Source: Myxococcales bacterium (GTDB taxonomy: Bacteria > Myxococcota_A > UBA9042 > PHBI01 > JAAZYN01). From it: a stretch of 6,572 nt of DNA. The position numbers and the translations under genes were made by a program. Position 1 is the stretch's first letter. Each line of letters begins with the position of its first letter. The stretch lies in contig JAAZYN010000209.1 of NCBI GenBank assembly GCA_014239625.1, forward strand, positions 1 through 6,572, read 5' to 3'. The notes under the pieces are model-generated. The model was not told where the DNA came from. It did not search any database and was given only the letters and a program-made list of their open reading frames with translations. Shown here piece after piece: positions 1 to 5,459 of the stretch.

Positions 1-66
1 TGCCGACACCCGGACGTCAACGCCCCCCGCTACCTGGTCATACACGAGCATTTCGTGCGGCTCTGA
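1..66 (+). CDS. 3' end of an unidentified protein (partial)
   Basis: Frame 1 is open from the window edge to a TGA at 64-66 and encodes 21 residues that include RYLVIHEHFVRL. The mix of residues looks protein-like, but the piece is too short to assign to a family. It shares its frame with the transposase relic that follows, so it could be a neighbouring gene cut by the element, or decayed sequence from the element's own 5' part. I cannot separate these without upstream sequence. Confidence 0.3.
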   Translation, partial: CRHPDVNAPRYLVIHEHFVRL

Positions 67-597
67 ACGGATGAGGGCCTCGGAGGCGAGGACGCTGTCT
101 GGGGCACCGATAGCACCCCGATGTGGTGCTACGGCGCGGTGCTCGACACCGCGCGCCTGCTCGGCGATGGCGTCCGGCGACTTGCGCGGCTGTGGGCCCG
201 GGCCCGAAAGACGGGCGTCATGCAGGTTGCTCAGCGGTGGGACTTGGGCCAGCTCATTTCGGCGAAGAGCACCAAGGGCGGTCTCAGTATCGATTGGCGC
301 GATGGTGACGCCAGGGCGGGCGCGCTCGATGCCCTGGCCCGTGCGGTGGTAGGTGCCGTCGAGGATGTGCGCCGCCATGTGGAGCAGGTTGACCTCCGGA
401 AGCGCAAGCAACTGTTGCAGCTCAGCCGACGTCTGTAAGCCGTGATCGCCCAGAACCTCGAGGCCAACACCCAAGGACGCCTGTGCATCGCCCGCAAGGT
501 GGTGACGGGACGTATCGCGAGCCTGACCGACCCCCAAGCACGGCACGGCCGAAAGCGGATCCGCCGGTTGCAGCCGAAGGGCCATGAAACGTCCGGG
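67..597 (+). pseudogene. Transposase relic, DDE type (IS1182-like), internal fragment
   Basis: Frame 1 reads TDSTPMWCYGAVLDT, then LLGDGVRRLARLW, SAKSTKGGLSIDWRD, a stop (TAA, 436-438), and then in the same frame RIASLTDPQARHGRK and KGHE. From recall of the family, this order matches the middle of IS1182-like DDE transposases: DTTPVLGxGAVxDT with the first catalytic Asp, the SSxKGxxxIDWxD stretch, then DPEMRHGRKSxxxRFDGHK. The Asp of TDSTP lies at 109-111. The N-terminal part, the remaining catalytic acidic residues and the C-terminus are missing, and the reading frame is interrupted, so this is a relic. A start at ATG 121 would omit the first Asp, so that ATG is not the family start. Recognisable similarity stops at about 595, immediately beside the flippase stop codon on the other strand. 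The exact IS family name is an inference. Confidence 0.75.
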
Positions 598-1947
598 CTA
601 GGGCGTGATGCCCGGCAGCGGGACCAGGGCGACCGCGCAGGCGACGACGTTGACCAGCACGATGGCCGGGATCCCCGTGAACCGGTAGTGCGGCCGGCCG
701 AGGACCCACGAGAGCGCGGCGAAGAGCGCGTAGCCGAGCAGCGTCGTCAGGGCCGCCGCGCGCGCCCCCCAGCTTGGGATGAGCAGGGCGTTGAGCCCGA
801 CGTTGAGGAGCCCGGGGACGAGGAAGGTCAACGTCGTCAGGTGGGTCTTCTTCACGTAGCCGATGCCCGCCGCGAAGAGGTTGCCCGCGAGGAAGAAGAA
901 GTTCCCGAGGATGAGGTAGTCGATGTACTCGAGGCCGTCGAGGTAGGCCTCGGCGCCCAGGAGGTCGTAGGCGAGGCGGGCGATGAGGCGGATCGCGAGC
1001 ATGCACGCCACGTGGAGCCACAGAAAGAGCAGCAGTCGCTTGAGGATGCGCTGGTCGCGGTCCGCGTCGTCGTCGCGCATCTGGGCGTAGTAGAAGCGGG
1101 GCCAGTCGGTCAGCGCCGATTGGCTGATGATGCTCACGAAAGCGGCGATGCCGACGGCGAAGACGTAGTCGGCCAGCTCGGTACGCGACGCCAGCTTCTC
1201 GAGGAGGTAGGCGTCGGAGGACTGGAGGGTCCAGCCCAGGAAGTAGGTGACCGAGAGCGGCAGCGAGAAGGACAGGAGCGCCCTGATCTCCCTCCACGGG
1301 AGCAGCTTGGCGCGCAGCGACAGGCTCCCCTCGAAGACGTAGTAGACCGTGTTGACGAGGTTGATGGCCCAGAGGCAGGTGGCGTAGAGGCCGATCGTGG
1401 TGAGCAGGCGCTCGTCCTCGAGGAAGGCCGGGACGTCGCCGGTCGTGACGAGGTAGCCGACGGCGCCGATCGCCGCCATGAAGCCGACCCCCTCGATGAG
1501 GCGATTGACGAAGAAGAGGCCGAAGTCGTTGCGGACTCGGTTGAGGTAGTTGAAGTAGGCGAGCATCACCTGCCCCGTGCCGGCGAGCGCGAAGTAGGCG
1601 AGCATGGTCACGTCCGGGTCGAACGCGAACCACAGGCCGACGCCGGCGAGCAGCACGGCGGCGCCCGCCAGATCGAGCCAGAAGACCGTGGTGATGAGTC
1701 GGGCCTTTCCGGCGCGATCCTCCTTGCCGTAGTCGAAGTACATCCGCATCATGGCGGCGGGCAGCGACGCCGAGACGAGCGGGATCATCATGGCCGCGAT
1801 CGCGCGGAAGTAGCCCCAGAGCCCGTAGTCGGGCTTGGAGATGTACGCGATCATGTATTTGATGGTGAAGATGCCCGCGACGGCCGCCATGACCCGGGCG
1901 CCGAGGTAGACCCAGAAGGACAGGTCGCGCTTCTTCTTTCCGGTCAC
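598..1947 (-). CDS. Polysaccharide (O-antigen/lipid-linked glycan) flippase, Wzx-like
   Basis: This is a 449-residue integral membrane protein of the MATE/MOP polysaccharide-transporter superfamily. Such proteins move undecaprenyl-linked glycan units from the cytoplasmic to the periplasmic face of the inner membrane. A short basic N-terminus (TGKKKRDLSF) precedes about 12-13 hydrophobic segments, roughly at residues 11-34, 45-65, 85-109, 113-133, 146-168, 182-206, 222-240, 258-276, 304-330, 342-362, 371-392, 396-416 and 424-446. The length is normal for Wzx-type proteins. I chose the GTG start at 1947 because it overlaps the upstream gene's stop as GTGA (4 bases), and the reading frame further upstream only shadows that gene. 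There is no strong ribosome-binding site, which fits coupled translation. The frame is intact, with no stop or shift. The C-terminus (PLPGITP) ends exactly where the transposase relic on the opposite strand ends, so the last few residues may have been set by that junction. The substrate cannot be predicted. Confidence 0.85.
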   Translation of the reverse strand: MTGKKKRDLSFWVYLGARVMAAVAGIFTIKYMIAYISKPDYGLWGYFRAIAAMMIPLVSASLPAAMMRMYFDYGKEDRAGKARLITTVFWLDLAGAAVLLAGVGLWFAFDPDVTMLAYFALAGTGQVMLAYFNYLNRVRNDFGLFFVNRLIEGVGFMAAIGAVGYLVTTGDVPAFLEDERLLTTIGLYATCLWAINLVNTVYYVFEGSLSLRAKLLPWREIRALLSFSLPLSVTYFLGWTLQSSDAYLLEKLASRTELADYVFAVGIAAFVSIISQSALTDWPRFYYAQMRDDDADRDQRILKRLLLFLWLHVACMLAIRLIARLAYDLLGAEAYLDGLEYIDYLILGNFFFLAGNLFAAGIGYVKKTHLTTLTFLVPGLLNVGLNALLIPSWGARAAALTTLLGYALFAALSWVLGRPHYRFTGIPAIVLVNVVACAVALVPLPGITP

Positions 1948-3227
1948 CTCAGGAGCTCGGTCAGGGGCGCCGTGCTGAGCTGCGCGACCGCCTCGTCGAC
2001 GAGCGCGGCGGGGATGACGTGCTGCGACGCCTTGCCCTTGGGCCGCATCCACGCGGGGAGCGCGGCGATGACCCGCTCCAGGTGGCGCTTGGCCAGGCCC
2101 GGCAGCGCCGTGGTCTTGGACCAGGTGACCCCGTGGCGGGGGTAGTCGGCGGCGGCCTCGGTGACGATGTCGGCCAGGCGCGCGGTGTTCTTGCCGTCGC
2201 GGTGCTGGTACCAGCGCTCGAAGCGGGCCCAGTCGTAGGTGAGCTCCGGATCGGGCAGCGCGCGGACGACGTCGATGACCTCGTCGAGCTCCCGAAAGGA
2301 CGGCAGGATGCGGTTGACGTCGTAGTCGAAGACCTCGGCGTACGGCTCGGGCTCGTAGCTGATGACCGGGCGCCCGGCGACCATGGCCTCCATCGACGAG
2401 GTCGAGGTCCAGACGATGGTGAGCGCGGCCTGGGTGATCCAGTTGCCGATGTCGAACTGCGAGATGATCTTCAGGTTCTTGCGCGCGGCGCGGGCGCGCT
2501 CGTAGAAGGCCTCGTTCTCGTAGCCGGCCGGGTGGGCGCGGACGATGACCAGCGCCTCGGGGCAGGCGTCGCAGAGCCGCGCGACAAGCTCGACGAAGGC
2601 GTCGCGGGCGGTCCGGGTCGCGTCGACGAGCGCGGTGGAGACGTCGTAGCGCCGGCGGATCAGCGCCTGGCGGTGGCGCTCGTTGATGTAGGCGAGGTTG
2701 AAGCTGGTGGGGATGAGCACCCAGGGGCGGTCCGCGTCGAGGTCGAAGCGGGCGGCCAGCGCCTGGCGCGTGAAGAGCATCTCCGGGTAGCTGTAGATGT
2801 CGAAGCGCGGGTGCCCGGTGAGGCGGATGTGCTCCTCGGGGACGCCGTGGTCGATGAGCAGCTCGCGAAAGCGCGGGCCCCAGGCGCAGTGGAGCATCTG
2901 CTCGGCGGCGAAGCGCCCGTCGGGGAGGAGGTACGAGCGCCCACAGGCCAGGTGCATCTGCTCGTAGGCCAGGTTGACGACCCACTTGCCGGTCATGCCG
3001 GCGCGGTAGAGATAGCGCTGGAGATCGCTGTCGTCGTAGTAGTACGGCAGCATCACGACCTCGCGGCGCGAGGGGCTCTGGCCGAGGGCGCGCACATGCT
3101 CGAGGCGCCCGTCCAGGCCGCGCGCGCGGACGTGATGGAGGAAGAGCAGCGCCGGGAGCATCTCGCGGTGCGTGTGCTCCCACGCCAGGCGCACGCTCGG
3201 CGCGCCATCCCGTGGCGCCGCGCTCAC
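1944..3227 (-). CDS. Surface carbohydrate biosynthesis protein (GT-B / CDP-glycerol glycerophosphotransferase-like)
   Basis: This soluble protein of 427 residues resembles the 'surface carbohydrate biosynthesis protein' family, which is related to CDP-glycerol:polyglycerophosphate glycerophosphotransferases with a GT-B fold. Supporting motifs are MLPYYYDD (59-66) and VVNLAYEQ (83-90) in the N-terminal half, TGHPRFDIY (137-145), LIPTSFN (171-177), VIVRAHPAG (227-235), and a C-terminal nucleotide-binding region TSTSSMEAMVAGRPVISYEP (274-293). The HPRFD, VRAHP and S-x-EA-x-x-G-x-PV series is the usual signature of this group. It probably transfers a sugar or sugar-phosphate onto a surface glycan in the cytoplasm; donor and acceptor are unknown. 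The GTG start at 3227 was chosen because GTGA overlaps the dehydratase stop by 4 bases; sequence further upstream in this frame is Arg/Gly/Pro-rich shadow. The stop overlaps the flippase start in the same way, so all three genes appear to be translated as one coupled unit. The frame is intact. Confidence 0.8.
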   Translation of the reverse strand: MSAAPRDGAPSVRLAWEHTHREMLPALLFLHHVRARGLDGRLEHVRALGQSPSRREVVMLPYYYDDSDLQRYLYRAGMTGKWVVNLAYEQMHLACGRSYLLPDGRFAAEQMLHCAWGPRFRELLIDHGVPEEHIRLTGHPRFDIYSYPEMLFTRQALAARFDLDADRPWVLIPTSFNLAYINERHRQALIRRRYDVSTALVDATRTARDAFVELVARLCDACPEALVIVRAHPAGYENEAFYERARAARKNLKIISQFDIGNWITQAALTIVWTSTSSMEAMVAGRPVISYEPEPYAEVFDYDVNRILPSFRELDEVIDVVRALPDPELTYDWARFERWYQHRDGKNTARLADIVTEAAADYPRHGVTWSKTTALPGLAKRHLERVIAALPAWMRPKGKASQHVIPAALVDEAVAQLSTAPLTELLR

Positions 3228-4298
3228 CCGATGAAGCCCAGCTGCGTCGAGAGCGAGCGGGGCTCCTCGACGGTCAGCATGTGGGCCGCGTCCGAGGAAT
3301 ACGAGAAGCGATCGTCGACTCCTGCGCCGCCCTCGCGGCCCGGGCCGCCCCACCAGGTAAAGGTCGGGCGGATGACGAAGTACTGGTCGTGGGCCGCGAT
3401 GTTGCGAGCTTCGGCCACGGTGATCAGCGCCTCGTGGAGCTTCTCGCCCGGGCGGATGCCAATGACCTCGGCCGGGACGCCGGGGGCGATGGCCTCCGCG
3501 AGGACCTCGACCAAGCAGGCCGGCAGGCGCGGCACGAAGACCTCCCCGCCGCGGCCCTGGGCGAGCGCGAGCAGCACCAGGTCCACCACCCGGTTCATGC
3601 CGTTCCAAAAGCGCGTCATCTCCGGCACCGTCGGCGTCAGCTTGCCCTCCTCGCGGTGCGTGTTGAACAGCGGCACGACGCTACCCTTGCTGCCGACGAC
3701 CTTGCCGTCGCGGACCAGTTCGAAGCGCGTCTCGTGGCCGCTCGCTCAGGAGTTGGCGGCGACGAAGAGCTTCGCCATGCAGAGCTCGGTCGCGCCGTAG
3801 AGGTTGATGGAGCTGACCGCGTTGTCGGTCGACAGCACCACGACGCACGAGACCTCGCGCTCGAGGGCGGCGTCGATGACGTTGCTCGCCCCGTCGACGC
3901 TGGTTCGGATGCCTCGGTCGGGTTGTCCTCGACGATGTGGACGTGCTTCATCGCGGCAGCCTGGATCACGATGTCCACGCCCGCGAAGGCGCGCATGAGG
4001 CGATCCTTGTCGCGGATGTCGCCGACGAACAAGCGCCGCCACGGATCGGGGAGCTCGCGGCTCGTGGCGTGATGCGCTGCTCGTCGCGCGAGAAGACAAT
4101 CACCTTCTTGGGGTCGTGGTCGGCGAGCAGCCGGCGCGTGAAGGACTGGCCGAAGGAGCCGGTCCCGCCGGCGATGAGGATGACCTTGCCGGCGAGGTCC
4201 GGGGCGTTCTCAATCAGCGGCGCGAATTCGTACGCCGCGGTCGCGTCGCGGAGCGGCGGGCCGGACGCGAGTATCCGTTGAGGAGCGCTAGGAAACAT
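3224..4298 (-). pseudogene. UDP-N-acetylglucosamine 4,6-dehydratase relic (PseB/FlaA1/CapD-like), frameshifted
   Basis: Intact relatives are NAD(P)-binding SDR enzymes that convert UDP-GlcNAc to a 4-keto-6-deoxy sugar for surface or flagellar glycans. Here the parts lie in three frames. Frame A has VILIAGGTGSFG (residues 39-50) and VIVFSRDEQ. Frame B has ELPDPWRRLFVGDIRDKDRL to AAAMKHVHIVEDNPTEA. Frame C has SNVIDAAL, LSTDNAVSSINLYGATEL, VVGSKGSVVP, MTRFW, GIRPGEKLHE and FSYSSD. Restoring one base near 4074-4077 and one near 3910-3912 joins them into a reading frame of 358 codons. A TGA at 3746-3748 (codon 185) still interrupts it. The TDK lysine is Asn (codon 160, AAC), and the YxxxK lysine is Glu (codon 172, GAG), while Asp159 and Tyr168 remain. 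The conserved VRYGN is VRDGK. The ATG at 4298 has a good ribosome-binding site and is the only ATG, GTG or TTG start before the glycine-rich motif; it gives about 30 extra N-terminal residues. This is the first gene of the operon. Confidence 0.85.
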
Positions 4299-4306
4299 AA
4301 ACCACT

Positions 4307-4311
4307 TCCTC
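4307..4311 (-). promoter_or_regulatory. Ribosome-binding site of the dehydratase relic
   Basis: On the minus strand GAGGA is followed by an 8-base spacer (AGTGGTTT) and then ATG at 4298. This supports 4298 rather than the upstream in-frame ATG at 4340 as the original start of the dehydratase gene. Confidence 0.6.
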
Positions 4312-4340
4312 AAAGTATGGGGGCCGTCGACAGCTGTCAA
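4312..4340 (-). promoter_or_regulatory. Candidate sigma-70-type promoter for the polysaccharide operon
   Basis: On the minus strand a perfect TTGACA (4340-4335) is followed by 17 bases and TACTTT (4317-4312), which keeps the most conserved -10 positions (T1, A2, T6). The -35 box overlaps a perfect 10-base palindrome, GACAGCTGTC (4329-4338), which could be an operator or chance. One problem is that a transcript from this promoter should begin near 4305, so it would lack the ribosome-binding site at 4307-4311 and have a leader of about 7 bases. Either the real promoter lies further upstream or translation is nearly leaderless. Confidence 0.35.
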
Positions 4341-4567
4341 AGCGGGCGATTATGAGGCCCGTCGGGCACACGTCGGCGTAGCCATCTGGCGATCTTCTAT
4401 CAGAACTGCGTAGAGGAGGCGACGCGTCCCGCACCAGCGGCCAAGCCCAAACCGCCCAAGTCGGTCGCCACCGTCGAGGTGCCGACGGACACGGTGGGTC
4501 GGGTCGTCGTGAGTCGGGACACGGTGAGAGCTGCCAAGCGCGAACGGTTCACACCGCAGGGCGACGG
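4341..4567. other. Stretch without a supported gene; probable IS debris
   Basis: I find no gene with recognisable family motifs here. One plus-strand frame reads without a stop through LAIFYQNCVEEATRPAP (4386 onward), then a Pro/Lys-rich part and VGRVVVSRDTVRAAKRERF (about 4494-4550), before running into sequence whose coding sense is in another frame. It may be a relic of a transposase or accessory gene, but no motif confirms it. The region sits between the operon's 5' end and the IS91 relic and is best treated as insertion-sequence debris. Confidence 0.35.
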
Positions 4568-4927
4568 CATCGGGTCGCTCGGCGCGCGCGGTGGGCCGAG
4601 CTGTTGCGCCGGACCTTCGCCTTCGACGTCTTGCCCTGCCTGGCCTGCGGGGGCCGTCGGCTGCTGCTGGCGGTCATCACCGACGCCATGGTGGCGCGCC
4701 GGATCCACCACCACCGGGGCTTGCCGTCGTCGCCCCCGCGCCCCGGGACGCCACGCGCCCCGCCGCAGATCCGTTTGGACCTGAGCGCCCCAGACGCCGA
4801 TTTTCCAGGGTGTGACCGAGGTCCCACCACCCGACATCCATCGCGCACCACGCGTCTGCGGCCAAAAACACCCCGGCGCGGACAACGCTCTCGCGTCAGC
4901 GCGGCAGCTCTGGCTCTTGTGCAGTGA
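4568..4927 (+). pseudogene. IS91-family transposase relic, C-terminal fragment
   Basis: The frame containing 4592 reads WAELLRRTFAFDVLPCLACG, then GRRLLLAVITD, VARRIHHHRGLPSSPPRP and RAPPQIRLDL. From recall, this matches the C-terminal end of IS91-family (Y2/HUH, rolling-circle) transposases, where a WAxLLRRVFAxDVLxCPRCGG zinc-finger half-site is followed by an IxxPxVIxxILxxLGLPxxPP segment. The CxxCGG pair is present, though the usual Pro after the first Cys is Leu. The catalytic HUH and Tyr regions are absent upstream, and no start or earlier family sequence is seen in frame, so this is only the tail of the gene. The frame continues to a TGA at 4925-4927, with the last 40-50 residues unlike the family. 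IS91 elements move neighbouring DNA by one-ended transposition, so a relic next to an accessory sugar cassette is a plausible trace of how the cassette was delivered. Confidence 0.7.
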
Positions 4928-5033
4928 CACGGCGCCGCCGTCGGGACCGGTCACCTGAAAGTGGGCGACGGGATCCTTTCATTGGGCCCGGATGCCCAGC
5001 TCCTTCACTGCGGCGTCAAAGTGGGGTCCCGTC
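4928..5033. repeat. Non-coding gap with direct and inverted short repeats (possible IS end)
   Basis: There is no gene here. AAAGTGGG occurs twice in direct orientation, at 4958-4965 and 5018-5025, exactly 60 bases apart. An imperfect inverted pair lies beside them: GACGGGATCC (4967-4976) against GGGTCCCGTC (5024-5033), matching at 9 of 10 positions. Several short repeats with AAAGTGG-type cores resemble the multiple terminal repeats of IS21-family elements, but no IstA or IstB coding sequence is visible. The assignment is a guess. No convincing terminator is present for the genes entering from the right. Confidence 0.3.
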
Positions 5034-5151
5034 ACTGCGCCATCCCTCGAAGGATCGATCTTGCCTCGGCATCAGGCATTGCGTATCGCTGCAGGGCGGT
5101 GTTGAAGTCGGGGGCTTGTACCCTGGTCGGATAGTTCAGGTCGTTGGGGGG
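5032..5151 (-). other. Possible out-of-frame 3' extension of the small unknown gene
   Basis: Immediately after a C6 tract (minus strand; 5146-5151) a different frame reads NDLNYPTRVQAPDFNTALQR and continues to RSILRGMAQ with a TGA at 5032-5034. It reads like ordinary coding sequence with a high share of G/C third bases. One additional C in the tract would join it to the preceding gene as ...AAGVPPNDLNY..., making a protein of about 142 residues instead of 107. Confidence 0.4.
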
Positions 5152-5459
5152 ACGCCAGCCGCGGGGGCCGGAAGGGTCATCTCGATGAGGAGCTCTGCCC
5201 GCGCAATGGGCACTCCCTGGGGCCCCTTGCGCGGAACATTGTCCATGACGTTCAAGGCGTGCCACCGGTGCCCAGCCGTTCGGAACCGCCCGGTGAGGGA
5301 CTGAATGGTCAGGCCTCTCGGTTTCGAGGCATCCGTGGGCTGCGTGGCGTCGCCCCCGCGCACGTGACGAAGCCAAGCGTCAGCCGCTGCGACCAGGGGA
5401 TCACGGATCAGCGGCACCTCTGACGAGACGGCGGGCGGGCGGCCGGGTGGTGGTCCCAT
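5136..5459 (-). CDS. Small protein of unknown function, coupled to the DUF6055-like gene
   Basis: I do not recognise this 107-residue protein. It begins with a Pro-rich segment (MGPPPGRPPAV), then a likely helix (PLVAAADAWLRHVRGG) and a part that looks like beta strands (GLTIQSLTGRF, HRWHALNVMDN, ARAELLIEMTLP). There is no signal peptide, lipobox or membrane segment. The ATG at 5457-5459 overlaps the stop of the upstream gene as ATGA, and no ribosome-binding site precedes it because the bases before it form a C6 tract. This fits stop-restart translation, or it may mean the two frames were once one gene: one extra C in that tract would fuse them. A second C6 tract near its 3' end coincides with another frame change. 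It may therefore be a real small gene, or the displaced C-terminal domain of the protein upstream. Confidence 0.5.
   Translation of the reverse strand: MGPPPGRPPAVSSEVPLIRDPLVAAADAWLRHVRGGDATQPTDASKPRGLTIQSLTGRFRTAGHRWHALNVMDNVPRKGPQGVPIARAELLIEMTLPAPAAGVPPTT
5146..5151 (-). repeat. C6 homopolymer at a frame change
   Basis: On the minus strand GTCCCCCCAACGACC contains six C residues. As written the frame ends 5 codons later (VPPTT, stop). With seven C residues it would read VPPNDLNY and continue to 5032. Confidence 0.5.

Noticed and set aside
442..2145. Plus-strand open frame of 567 codons opposite the flippase and the end of the transferase
   Set aside because: Past about 600 its product is a low-complexity Arg/Glu/Val/Asp-rich sequence typical of the antisense of high-GC coding DNA. 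Only its first 50 or so codons are meaningful, as part of the transposase relic.
3746..3748. In-frame TGA in the dehydratase read as selenocysteine
   Set aside because: The position is not a Cys or Sec site in the family, the gene has two other frame lesions, and I saw no SECIS-like hairpin next to it.
2019..3800. Plus-strand open frame of 593 codons opposite the transferase and dehydratase
   Set aside because: Its composition is that of an antisense shadow, with no family motifs. The minus strand carries recognisable conserved motifs over the same span.
4400..4954. Minus-strand open frame of 184 codons over the IS91 region
   Set aside because: It has no recognisable motifs, while the plus strand of the same stretch encodes the IS91 C-terminal zinc-finger segment.
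4983..4998. TGGGC-CCGGAT-GCCCA hairpin as a terminator for the minus-strand genes ending at 5032
   Set aside because: The stem is only 5 base pairs and no T run follows it on the minus strand.
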